A stretch of 64,000 nt of DNA. It comes from Fulvia fulva. Taxonomy: Eukaryota; Ascomycota; Dothideomycetes; Mycosphaerellales; Mycosphaerellaceae. Shown here piece after piece: positions 1-9,743 of this stretch. The translations under genes and the position numbers were made by a program. The DNA is taken from assembly GCF_020509005.1 (NCBI RefSeq), contig NC_063016.1:1054001-1118000 (forward strand). The letters are read 5' to 3'. The notes under the pieces are model-generated. The model ran no database searches, was not told the origin of the DNA, and saw only the letters and a list, made by a program, of their open reading frames with translations. Each line of letters starts with the position of its first letter. The first letter of the stretch is position 1.

Positions 1-548
1 GTCAACGGCACCTTCCCGTTCGCAGTATCCACCCAGTTATACATCCGCACATAGCCATCCGTCCCTCCAGAGAATACATAGTGCATGTCCGGCGTTGCAG
101 TTATGGCATTGATTGAAGTGCCCTGGGGAGCGGCCATAGTCGGCACGATATCGTAAGCCTGGGCAGTCAGAGCCAACGACCGTGTTGGAGGTATCCAGCT
201 CACGCCAGAGCTGCCTGGAGATCGTCCACTTGATGTTCGAGGAGAGTTGGAGGCCACAACAACTGACTGCTTCGCGCCTTCCTCGTCAGCTGCGCCACGT
301 GTAGCAGTGTGCTGACTTGCACGTTGTGATGGAGATTCTGGTTCATTCTTGTCCTCATCGTCCTCATCCTCGTTGTCATCATCATTATCATCATCGCCCT
401 CGTCCTCGTCGTCATCATCGCCGCCTGCATCCATGTCCTGATCATCTTCATGGTTGGCCTCGTTCACATCCTCCATTTCCTCATCCTCGTTCTCATCTTC
501 GTCCTGGGATCCGGTCGCGGGATCGTTGTCATCGTCGAAGGCTGCCAT
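1..548 (-). CDS. spt8: SAGA complex subunit Spt8, N-terminal part (cut by window edge)
   Basis: Read leftward from an ATG at 546-548, the frame is open to the window edge and gives the first 182 residues. Residues 1 to about 66 are almost all Asp/Glu/Asn, as in the acidic head of fungal Spt8. A Ser-rich linker follows, then the first WD40 repeat (SGGTDGYVRMYNW, about residues 160-172), preceded by AAPQGTSINAITATPDM, a stretch I associate with Spt8. Spt8 is a WD40 subunit of the SAGA histone acetyltransferase complex and helps SAGA recruit TBP in the nucleus. The rest of the propeller lies outside the window. The gene is head to head with a chromatin-linked helicase gene starting at 1761. No intron is needed in the visible part. 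Family assignment is by recognition of the sequence, not a search. Confidence 0.85.
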   Translation of the reverse strand, partial: MAAFDDDNDPATGSQDEDENEDEEMEDVNEANHEDDQDMDAGGDDDDEDEGDDDNDDDNEDEDDEDKNEPESPSQRASQHTATRGAADEEGAKQSVVVASNSPRTSSGRSPGSSGVSWIPPTRSLALTAQAYDIVPTMAAPQGTSINAITATPDMHYVFSGGTDGYVRMYNWVDTANGKVPL

Positions 549-1760
549 ATTACAGAGAATCATCGGTACGTATGCCCAGATCGTTCCGACATAAGGCTAA
601 ACCGACACCAGGACTCATCGTCTTCGCTAGTACAGCCGTTGCGATGCGCTCGCGGTTGCTTGCGCCCGTGAACAGGGCAAGTGGAGCGCTGTGCGTTGGA
701 GGAAGGGTTCAATCACAAGCAGAGGGAAGAGCTCGCCAGAACACACATCCAGACGACGTCCTAGATGCTCTCAGCGATATGCGGCGACCACAGCTGAAGC
801 ACATCTTTGGAGCTCGCACATCGGACCCTCGGACCCCACAAGCCATTGCATCGGAACACTTCCGCGCAGCCGGCGTTAGGTTCTACCCAAACCCTGCTTG
901 GTCCGCCTACCTGCACCTCATCTCTCACTCTCCCTCGCAGGTTGACGTGCACAATGCGCCATCGATCATGGAGATGCTCTGTCTCCGGACAATGGTGGTG
1001 CGATAGGATATGGTGGCATCAGGAGCTGGGCACGAGGAAGGCGGGTCGAAGTGACAGTCTGGCTGGAACAATGTTGCAGCAATGGCGATTGCAAGTGGAC
1101 GGCAACAAGAGCAAGAGCACCTCACACTTGGGAGCTGCGACGTCGGCAGGAATGGAAGTCAACATTGATGTTGCAGGAAAATGCACGTAAGAGCTATCGG
1201 TCGCAAGGTCGACGGTCGCAAGGTCGACAATAGTGCCTGTATGCCACATGTATGTGGATACTGTCAAGCCCGTTGGGTGTCTGTGATGTGCTTCGTTGAG
1301 GTGAGACGGATACCGCCGGTGCTTGCTGCATAGCCAGATGTGCAGCAGGACAGCCGAGATGTTGGATGACAGGGATGGCGCGAAAATGTACGCGAGCTCG
1401 AGCTCGGGGCAGGAACAAGAAGGTCGATGTTTGCAACACGACCAAGATGCGCAGCATGTATCATGTATCCTGCCAAAGCACACATGAAGCTCTCTGGACC
1501 CCTCCCCATCTTCCAGACCACTGCATTCGGCGCCAGTATAAATTGTATCTCGGAGAAGGTGTGGAGTTGTCGCGTGGTAGGCACCAGTCTTGATCTTCCC
1601 ACCCTCACCCACTGGCAAACGCTGCACAACAAACGCTGCTTTGCCTGCCTGCAATTTCCCCTTCCGCACCTGGACTTCTCCTTGTCACCTCCACATACAT
1701 CACTTCCAACAACACCACCACATCGAAGATACATACACTGACAGACTTCCACAGCGCGTC
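549..1760. promoter_or_regulatory. divergent intergenic region, spt8 / helicase
   Basis: This 1.2-kb gap separates two divergent starts, so it should hold both promoters. Pyrimidine-rich tracts lie just before the helicase start (about 1655-1740). Long open frames exist on both strands (for example 1019-1669 minus) but have Cys/His/Ser-rich compositions with no recognisable domain, and I regard them as chance. Confidence 0.5.
1199..1228. repeat. 15-bp direct tandem repeat, two copies
   Basis: GGTCGCAAGGTCGAC occurs twice back to back (1199-1213 and 1214-1228) in the spt8/helicase intergenic region. Each unit contains a GTCGAC palindrome. Function unknown. Confidence 0.8.
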
Positions 1761-4700
1761 ATGAACGAGCACCTTCTGGAGCGGTTTGGCCGCTCCAAGA
1801 AGGGCACGCGCCACGAGACTCAGAGGGTCGAAGTGTGGCTGCAGCCCGCGAAACTCAACTCTCGCATTCGAGATTACTTCGCAGGTGAAGCTGCTGATGG
1901 CCGGAAGTGGCTCTCACGGCCAGAGATCCCAAGCTCAGATGAGTTAATGGATACAGACACAAACTCATCGGCCTCATCAGACATCGTAGAGATTGCAGCC
2001 AACAGACCCACGGGCGCCTTCGAGGATAAACAAAAGTACCTCGAGACTCAGTACGAGCTTCTTCGTGAGGATGCAACCCGACCTCTCCGCGAGGCAGTGT
2101 TTCAACTGAGGGCGAAGCCGAACGCCATCGAAGATGACTTCCAGGGCCAGATCGGTATATACGACAAGGTGCGTGAGGATGCTGACTCACGCTGAGCGCC
2201 CGCGTCGGTCAACACCCACTGACATACCTTTCCTGCAGGTCCACATCTACGGCACAGTGCTGTCGACTCGAGGCCTTGCGATGAGGGTCACATTCAGCCT
2301 CATTCGCTGTGGGAAGAAGATCATATGGGAGCAGAGCAAGCGCTTGATCTCCGGAAGTCTGGTCGTTCTTACACCAGCGGACGACATGTTCCAATCGAAA
2401 GCCATTGTTGCCACCGTTGCAGCTCGACCATTGACAGGGCTTCAGCAGAACCCACCAGAAATTGACTTGTTCTTCGCACGCGATGAAGACTTGGAGATCG
2501 ACCCGATGAAAGAGTTTGTGATGATTGAAGAGAGGAGCGGTTTCTATGAGGCCGATCGACACACCTTGGTGGCACTCCAGCACATGATGAAAGAGGTGCG
2601 ATGCTTGTATGACTATACTCGGTGGTGGCAGATACTGACTGTTGCCAGCATTTCCCTCTCTCTCAACATCTGGTCGATGTCGAATCTCAAGTCAGGGCTC
2701 CACGCTACGTTCAGGAGCACCCGAAGACAAATCTCACTGCCGCACTCACGAACAACAAGCACGAGACATACGAGAATGTTGACATCCTGAAGCGCTGGCC
2801 AGCTCAGCCACACAGCGACCTCGACGCCTCCCAACTCGAGGCCTTGCGGACGATCCTCACCAAGCAGCTCGCCATTGTTCAAGGTCCACCCGGTACCGGC
2901 AAGACCCATGTATCCGTGCAAGCGATCAAAATCATGCTACAAAACCGTCATGACGACGATCCCCCCATCATCATCGCTTGCCAGACGAACCATGCTGTCG
3001 ATCAGATCCTTCGCCATATCGCTCACTTCGAGCCAGAGTTCATACGTCTTGGTGGCCGAAGCAAAGACCGCGAGGTCATCAAGAAGCGGACACTCTACGA
3101 AGTCCGGATGCTTACCTCTGAGAACCCACCATCGGGCTGCATGTTCGGTATGGCGAAGAAGAAGATGCAAGATATGCAAAAGGAGTTCGGGATCATTCTG
3201 TCACCTCTGAAGCCGGAGAAGAAGCCTCTGGACCATCGTATCCTGGAGAATTTCAAGGTCTTGAGCAAAGCCCAGGCGGATTCTCTGGAGTCAGGTGCCT
3301 CGCAATGGGTGCAAGAGAAGAAGTCAAATGTAAATGAAGCTGCTCGCTCACCATTTCTGATATGGCTCGGAGACAAGCTCATTTCCGTACCACCGAGACA
3401 GGAGCCAGAGGAGTATGGCTTCGACTACGAAGAGGCTGATCTGGAATTCGAGCAACTCAAGGAGCTCGAGGCTGAGAACGCAGCCAAGGATGATGAAGAG
3501 ATGGAGGCCCTCAAAGGCATATCGCTGCCGCTGGCCGACAACTACACTTGCCGCAAGATTCCGGGTATGAGCGCCAAAGCAAAGGAGCTGCTCAAGCAGC
3601 AAGACATGTGGAAGATACCAGAAGCCAGTCGAGGCGCCGTCTATCGCTATCTCCAATCTGAAGTCAAGCATCAGATCGCCATGGCATTTCGCGACAAGGC
3701 AAAGCAGTACAACGAGCAGGCGGGCAAGCGGCGAATAGGCAATTGGGAGAAGGATGAGCCCCACCTCAAGAAGGCCAAGGTCATTGGCATGACAACTACC
3801 GGATTCTCAAAGTACCGTCCGCTGCTTGCCGCGCTGCAGCCAAAGGTGGTCTTGATCGAAGAAGCTGCCGAGACGTTGGAGGCTCCGGTTGCTGTCACCT
3901 GCATACCATCACTTCAGCACCTGATCCTCGTCGGCGACCACCAGCAGTTGCGCCCTCATACGCACGTCAAGTCTCACGAGGATAAGCCTTACTACCTGAA
4001 CATCTCTTTGTTCGAGCGTATGGTCAACAATAACATCCAGTACAACGTCCTCATCAAGCAGCGACGCATGATACCAGAGATACGTCGTCTTCTGTATCCG
4101 ATCTACAAGAACAGGATCAAGGATCATGCTTCGGTCAAGGACCCGGAACATCGCCCTAACGTACCAGGCATGGGTGGCGTCAACTCTTTCTTCTTTACCC
4201 ACCAGTGGAGGGAGCAGCGTGATGATCAAATGAGCTGCCTCAACCCCGAGGAGGCCGTCATGATCGTCGGCTTGGTCGAGCACCTGGCATACAACGGTAT
4301 GGAAATCGAAGACATTACCGTCTTGACCTTCTACAACGGTCAGCGAAAGCGCATCCTGTCCAAACTTCGCAACAGCCAAACAATTAATGCTTTCGGTCCC
4401 CATAAGTTCAACGTGGTCACAGTGGATAGCTACCAGGGTGAGGAGAACAAGGTCGTTATTCTCAGTCTTGTCAGATCCAACGAAAAGAACGCGATCGGCT
4501 TTCTGAACATTGACAATCGCGTCTGCGTAGCGCTTTCTCGTGCGCAGTGCGGGTTTTACATCTTCGGCAATGGCATGCTCTTGCACAACAACAGCAAGAC
4601 CTGGAAGACTGTCACCCAGATCATGTCGGGCAAGCCACTGAAAAAGGAGCAGCTTGACAAAGACATACCAGACTACGTGCCACAGCGCCTGGGCACAGAG

Positions 4701-5240
4701 TTCCCGATTCGGTGCTCCAACCATGATCAACTCTTCGAGGTGCGCGACGCGAATGATTGGGATGAGATCAATGGTGGATGCGAGCTGAAATGCGAAGGCA
4801 AGCTACCATGCGGACATCTGTGCACGCTGAAGTGTCACCCTTTCTCCCACGAGCAAGCCAACTGCACACAGTGTCATAGCCGGGTGCAAACCGCAGAGCA
4901 ACCATCAACAGGGTCTGTGACCAACGGCATTAGTGGTCTTTCGCTGCACAGTAGAGCGGAGTCCGATTCATCCCAATCCAAATCGACCGAGTCTTGGCAA
5001 TCGTATGCCACGCAGGAATCAACTCGTGTCGAGAAGTTGCGCGCAGACTACATTCCACGTGCTCATCGCTCGGATGAGTCTGGAGCAGATCCCGTCGTTG
5101 CTGCCACCGCAGAGTACAATCGTCGCAAGCTCATTCGCGGCCTCGATGGCGAAGGTTCCAGCAGCACTGGCGGAACTATCAGACCAGGCGAGGCTGACGG
5201 CAAGAGGAAGAAGTACAGGGAGATCTTTGCGAGGAGCTGA
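1761..5240 (+). CDS. Hrr1/ZNFX1-like SF1 helicase
   Basis: Predicted 1118-aa UPF1-like superfamily 1 helicase. Three exons: 1761-2168, 2239-2595 and 2649-5240. Both introns have GT..AG ends and keep phase 0. Walker A is GPPGTGKT (about residue 334), the Walker B segment is VVLIEEAAETLEAP, and motifs V/VI are VVTVDSYQGEENK and VCVALSRAQCGFYIFGNG. After the helicase comes a partial NF-X1-type Cys/His cluster (CELKCEGKLPCGHLCTLKCH) and a low-complexity tail. This layout matches S. pombe Hrr1, which works with Argonaute and the RNA-dependent RNA polymerase complex in RNAi-directed heterochromatin, and animal ZNFX1. The RNAi role is inferred from family. ATG 1761 is chosen because it starts a continuous frame rich in Arg/Lys and Glu that runs into the helicase accessory domain. 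Confidence 0.85.
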
Positions 5241-5304
5241 CCAGTGGCGGAGACATTGGCGAATTCGTTGGTCGTGATGTGACCAGCGGCAATTTGATTG
5301 ACTT

Positions 5305-5930
5305 CTAACGGCCTTCATGTCCAGAGTGCAGCACTCGGAAGAGTATGGTCATAGCTTTTCGGTACTCTATAGCATTCATCAGGGACACTGGCTCTGAATA
5401 AAGCCAAGAATACAAGATGCCAGATATTAGGGATCTCCCTTCCTCACTCCCAAGACGACCGATCCTCCTTCGAGTAGCTTGGCGGCAGTTTCGCGCCCAG
5501 TACAGTTCAGATGCCGCCCATGGCCCCAAATCCTCGAAGACTGCTTCCGCCAATCCGAGAATCGTAGAGGTCAAAGCTGCATTTGCCAGAGCAGGAAAGC
5601 CGCTGTAATACCAGACCGACCGGCACAAGTCTACGGCCTCTTCAAAAACGCGGGACTCAATGCTCTCAATCGCCTGTCGCTCACGCAAAGCTGGAAAGGA
5701 GACCAGGAGCCGTAAAAGGGAGCAATCTGCCATACGGCAGCAGCGCTCCGAGCAGTTGCGACCTCGTGGACTTCTTGTAGTATGGCGGGCAGGTCTCCGA
5801 CAAGTAGCTGCCATTTGAGTTGAGGGTCGACACTCTCGTCATAAGCAAGTCGTTGGAAGTACGCCGTCCAGCCTGGATGCTCCCTCATGAATGTTCTCCG
5901 TTGCGAAATACCCAGGTACAAAGATGGGCC
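5305..5930 (-). pseudogene. decayed fragment resembling the C-terminal part of a fungal Zn2Cys6 transcription factor
   Basis: Two leftward frames cover this stretch. The upstream one (about 5930-5631) reads QRRTFMREHPGWTAYFQRLA then LVGDLPAILQEVHEV, the pattern common in the fungal-specific regulatory domain of Zn2Cys6 activators. The second frame (to the stop at 5305) carries the likely continuation. No phase-compatible intron joins them, there is no start ATG, and the DNA-binding domain is absent upstream. An acceptor-like CACCTAG lies just before the first frame at about 5930. I read this as a relic or a frameshifted tail. The family resemblance is weak and by eye. Confidence 0.3.
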
Positions 5931-6833
5931 CTAGGTGAATGACTCGCTAATCAGTCATGGATCGCAGTGTACAGCGTCTTGACACGTCGGGGATTTCGTC
6001 AGCACAGCCGTTGCGTCGAGAGCAGCGCATCAATTGGCCACGATCCTAGTGTTCACCAGAACTAGGCTAGCGAAATAACCCTCCGACTTGTCAAGACTCC
6101 GTCCTCACAACGACACAAAAGCGTACATTAACATTGTGGAATATGGTACGGTCGACCAGTTTTCCGAAGTCCATGCACAATCCTCTAACATCCAGGACTG
6201 TTTGCGCCGCGGCAAGATGGCGTGTCCAGCTACCTTTCTCAATCATATGTACCGGATTCTCAAGGGTATCGAGCAGCCGTCGCAAGTATTGCTAACAGTA
6301 GCATGCGGTCTGCGTAACAGTGTCGAACTGCAGCTACCTCGACAGCATGTCGCACCACGAATGCTCCAGATTCTTACAGACCCAGAGAGCGAAGATTAGC
6401 GCGAGGAAGTCTTACATTGAAACCAATTCTTCGACATGTGCACTCCACCACACATTGCTCACATGCCAAGCCATCGGACTCGGTGCCCTTCTGAAGTGCT
6501 TCGTAGACAAGCGTGTCCTCGTTCGACGGCAGAACCACATATGCGCCCGTCATATAGATCGTGAGATTCTTTCGCGGTGTCTGCAAGCTAACGGAGGAGC
6601 AAAAGTCTACGGCCTCTGCTCCAGATCTTGGAGACCGCCTCCCCGAAATGTGAAGCAGAAGCGAGCGAGGCGACACGAGCTGTGATGGTTGTATTGAAGC
6701 CGTTGTTCAAGTTGATGACGGTCCAGTCTTGAACTCGATTTGCGTTGAGGCACTTCGTGATCGTTCATGTGAAGGTATCCTCGCAGGAAGATGCTGCTGC
6801 TGGTGCGTCCAGGCCACTGCCTCGTCACCGCCA
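5931..6833. other. no recognisable gene
   Basis: Several 60-120 codon frames on both strands, none with a known domain, signal peptide or consistent splice sites. Possibly the eroded remainder of the gene whose tail lies at 5305-5930. Confidence 0.4.
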
Positions 6834-7215
6834 TCAACCTCTCTCGCCCTCGTCATCTTCCCCGATCCAGATGTACCAGCCCGTGAGGTAGTCCAGAATG
6901 TACACATAGATCCCAAACACTGCGCAGCCCAGGACAGCGTACTGGGATACCTGCCATGCTCCTGCCAAACTTGTCCATAACACTTTCTCCGGCTCGAAAC
7001 GGGCTTCGAGGAATCTCTTGACGCTGGTAGAGATGGTAGTGGTCTTCTTGACATGCGGTGTGTTGTGGTAGATAGGGATGTTCTTGTACTTGTAGGCGAT
7101 GGAGCGATGGAAGTTGAGGCTAGGTTTGGACACTGCGGCGCGCGGAAGTGGGTTGGCACGGAAAGTGGGTGGACATGAGTTGACTGCTCCTGCGGAAGAG
7201 GCTGGGAGTCTTCAT
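6834..7215 (-). CDS. small single-pass membrane protein, probably mitochondrial, with an apparent 1-bp frameshift
   Basis: The C-terminal 99 codons (7133-6834) read cleanly: a basic stretch (SLNFHRSIAYKYKNIP), then FEPEKVLWTSLAGAWQVSQY, then a hydrophobic segment (AVLGCAVFGIYVYILDYL) and an acidic end. Directly upstream, in another frame, an ATG at 7215 opens MKTPSLFRRSSQLMSTHFP, which looks like a mitochondrial presequence (Arg/Ser-rich, no acids). Removing one C at 7128-7129 fuses the two, so I propose one gene of about 126 aa broken by a single-base insertion, either real or an assembly error. The order KVxW, hydrophobic helix with an internal Asp, then aromatic tail is loosely like SecE, but this is not a firm homology. 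Function unknown. Confidence 0.5.
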
Positions 7216-7409
7216 GGCGTCGGAGAGGTTGCAGCGTATCGCTTGAGGGTGTCTGTGGTGGTGGTGATGTTCGGGTTCCTGCTTGTGAGAGAAAGCCAGC
7301 TTGAAGGGAGGACAGGAAACGGCAGAGAACACCATGAAAGCTAGGTGAAGAAGGTGCGCGGCATTCGCTTTCATTCTTCCCCCTTCTACCAGAATGCCAA
7401 CCATCTCTA

Positions 7410-7735
7410 CTATGCACACCATATCTCACCCTCCCAATTGTTCCCACAATGACTCGTCGTCCCTTCTGGATTAAGCGAGTTCGGCCACTGCCGGACGGTC
7501 ATGTGGTGCACGTATTCACCTCTCTTGTCATCCATACACTGCAGTAGCGAACGTTAGCGCATGTCACTACACCAGTCTCGCTCGAACTCACGCAGAATGT
7601 GTGGTAGCCTTCCTGTTCGCAACTGCCATCGCCAGCTGTGCCATAATTGCAGAATTTTGAGTAATCCGCGAGACCAAAGCTCGCGAGACCAAAGCTCGCG
7701 AGGCCGAGCAGGCAGCTGAGTGGTACGAGCTTCAT
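7410..7735 (-). CDS. small secreted cysteine-rich protein (90 aa)
   Basis: Two exons: 7735-7592 and 7538-7410. The intron (7591-7539, 53 nt) has an ideal GTGAGT donor, a GCTAAC branch site and a CTGCAG acceptor. Reading through instead gives a 78-aa alternative end with poorer features. Residues 1-23 are a signal peptide. The mature part of about 67 aa has six cysteines (29, 39, 48, 49, 79, 89) and ends GNNWEGEIWCA. Size, secretion signal and cysteine content fit the effector-like small secreted proteins of plant-associated fungi; that role is inference only. A 15-bp tandem repeat lies in the signal-peptide codons. A perfect inverted repeat sits about 150 bp upstream of the ATG. Confidence 0.7.
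7668..7697. repeat. 15-bp tandem repeat inside the signal-peptide coding sequence
   Basis: GCGAGACCAAAGCTC is present twice (7668-7682 and 7683-7697). On the coding strand it produces the repeated peptide GLASF in the hydrophobic core of the signal peptide. The unit is a multiple of three, so copy number can change without loss of frame. Confidence 0.85.
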
Positions 7736-8500
7736 CTGTGTGGTGTGGAGAGCAGATAAGTGGTGTTACCTTCTGTAGACTGTCAGGGAAAATGCTATTG
7801 ATATTGAGATTATCGCAGGCGTTGGCGAGAACGAGCGTCTTAAAATACCGGTGCGGCTGGATACTGTTTTGTCGATTGCCTTCTAACATCTCCAGGGGTC
7901 ATTTCGGATTCTCAGCATTTCGGTAGCGCGCGGGTATATTATCTCACGACAAGGATGCGTTGGCTGACAAAACGGCGTACTTTTTGACACGCTTCCGAGA
8001 TGCTGAGAATCCGAAATGACCCCTGGAGATGTCAGACTGAGTGACTGATTAGTGAAAGAACGAGGTATACCGGTCAAATATCGGTCGGTCAAGTGGCGCC
8101 ACGAGGCCGTGCCATCCCTTTGCAGAGCACCGTGCGAGCGTCGGTACATAGGTTTGATGGGTCCAAAATGGCTGTTAAATGGAGAAAGTCCAGGGTTGCG
8201 GCCAATGGATCCCCAGTCTTGCACGGGAAAAACCCTAACGATCTATTTGTCCATGAGATTTCAAAGGAATGAACGGATGCTATGTACAGGCATAGTCGCA
8301 GCAACAGCGGTTTCCCGTGAGGTTCCGGAGTTCAGAACATAGCGCGCGCATCCGCTACAACCGCTCTAGTTCGCCTCGTACGAGTGCGTGGCTATGAGGC
8401 CGAATGTGTGGCTCTCGGAGCACCAACGGCCTTCTTTAACCCGCAATTGGTCATCAGGATATCGGTCGTTCTTCTGCATAATTCCACCTCACCACGGAAA
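7736..8500. other. intergenic; contains a large inverted repeat
   Basis: Promoter of the secreted-protein gene on the left and 3' region of coq3 on the right. Apart from the inverted repeat (annotated separately) I see no gene. Confidence 0.5.
7886..8032. repeat. perfect 33-bp inverted repeat (hairpin) with 81-bp spacer
   Basis: Arm 7886-7918 (starts ACATCTCCAGGGGTC) is the exact reverse complement of arm 8000-8032, 33 of 33 bases. The match continues inward for about 13 bases with two or three mismatches, and outward for a few bases with one mismatch. The spacer has no coding potential. This could be a remnant of a non-autonomous DNA transposon or a foldback element; no clear target-site duplication was identified. 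Confidence 0.85.
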
Positions 8501-9463
8501 TCACCATCGTTCTTCGCCTTCAGCCAGCTTCCTCACGCCGAAGAAGTAGTTGCCCCAGTCTTCACTCCCAGGCACTTCCTTCCAGCCCAGTGCAGGCACA
8601 TATACGACGCCCATAGTCTGCCAGCCTCGTCCACCAACTCCGACGTCTAGCTCGTGTCTTCCTCTTGCCCACTCTCGCAGCTCATGCGGTTGTATGTATT
8701 GATGCCAATCGTGAGTGCCTCTGGGCACCATCCTGAGCACGTCTTCCGCGATGAACTTGGTCGTGAACCAGGATGTCTTCGTCCGTGCAATGGTCGAGCC
8801 TATCAGCCACCCACCAGGCTTGAGATGTGGCAGCACTTTATCTAGGAATGCTGAAGGGGACTGGATGTGCTCGATGACTTCGAAGACGGAGACGATGTCG
8901 TAGCCTTCACTGGGCGTGGTTGGCAGTGGGAGCTGTTCGATAGCGATGTTCTTGAAGGTCAAGCGGTCCGGCTGAAGCAGCAGTGGATCGTGTCGTTGGT
9001 GGTCTTTGGCGACGTGAATGCATGCGGGTGTTGGATCGATGGCAGTGACGGACTTGGCAGTCGGCAATCTCGCTGCTGACTCTGCGAAAATTCCCCCTCC
9101 GCAGCCGATGTCCAAAAAGTTCATCGATCCTCGCTGAAAGGATTGTGTCTCATAGTGGCTGTTGAGGCACTTCCGGATGAAATCGTGTCGAAGTGGGTTC
9201 ATCAGATGCAGCAGCCGACTCGAGCCCTGAGGATTCCACCAGTCTTCGGCCAGTATGTTGAAGTGTGAGACCTCATCTTGATTGACTGAGCTGTGTCCAG
9301 CGTCGGCAGCGCTGGCATTGGTATTGTAAGTCGCGTATGGTCGAGGCGTAGCGTGTCGAAGGAAAGGTGCTGGGGGCCTTCTGGCGGATCCGGTGAGGAT
9401 TCGGTCGAATGCTAATCGTCTGAGGTTCGCTGGTAAGGAGAGGAGCTTCTGATGGGACGCCAT
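8501..9463 (-). CDS. coq3: ubiquinone biosynthesis O-methyltransferase Coq3, mitochondrial
   Basis: 320-aa single-exon protein. A Ser/Arg/Ala-rich presequence occupies about the first 45 residues, followed by the class I methyltransferase fold: DEVSHFNILAEDWWNPQG, SAM motif I (FLDIGCGGGIF), the post-I acidic residue (VTAIDPTP) and EVIEHIQSPSAFLDKVLPHL. These are hallmarks of UbiG/Coq3, which performs both O-methylations of coenzyme Q synthesis at the matrix face of the inner membrane as part of the CoQ synthome. The ATG at 9463 is used: the frame is open further upstream but offers only GTG. Divergent from the gene at 9744. Confidence 0.9.
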   Translation of the reverse strand: MASHQKLLSLPANLRRLAFDRILTGSARRPPAPFLRHATPRPYATYNTNASAADAGHSSVNQDEVSHFNILAEDWWNPQGSSRLLHLMNPLRHDFIRKCLNSHYETQSFQRGSMNFLDIGCGGGIFAESAARLPTAKSVTAIDPTPACIHVAKDHQRHDPLLLQPDRLTFKNIAIEQLPLPTTPSEGYDIVSVFEVIEHIQSPSAFLDKVLPHLKPGGWLIGSTIARTKTSWFTTKFIAEDVLRMVPRGTHDWHQYIQPHELREWARGRHELDVGVGGRGWQTMGVVYVPALGWKEVPGSEDWGNYFFGVRKLAEGEERW

Positions 9464-9743
9464 CGCACTGGTTTTATGCTTAAAGTGAAGGTGGATACAT
9501 AGCAGTATAGAAAGCTTGAAGGTCACGGTTTCGATGCAGCCCGGACCTGTCGCCGATGCCTGCTCGCCTCGCCTTGCACTTCAACCGTCCTTCATCATCG
9601 TCATCATTGGCATCAAAGTACATGTACCACCGTCTTCCAGCCCTTCTACACTTTGTAAATGACTTGCAGCCATAGACATCCGCTTCCTGTGTATGCTCGC
9701 CATATATCGGACCCTCTTTACGAGCCTCCCTAGTCTTTTAAAT
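9464..9743. promoter_or_regulatory. compact divergent promoter, coq3 / 2H phosphoesterase
   Basis: 280 bp between two divergent ATGs. An in-frame upstream ATG at 9693 could lengthen the rightward protein by 17 residues. Confidence 0.5.

Noticed and set aside
317..1006. 229-codon rightward frame
   Set aside because: It runs antisense to the spt8 start and through the promoter; His/Arg/Pro-rich composition is a by-product of the Asp-rich coding strand opposite.
1019..1669. 216-codon leftward frame
   Set aside because: Cys/His/Ser-rich, no domain, lies wholly in the divergent promoter region.
3909..4730. 273-codon leftward frame
   Set aside because: Exact antisense of the helicase core (shadow frame).
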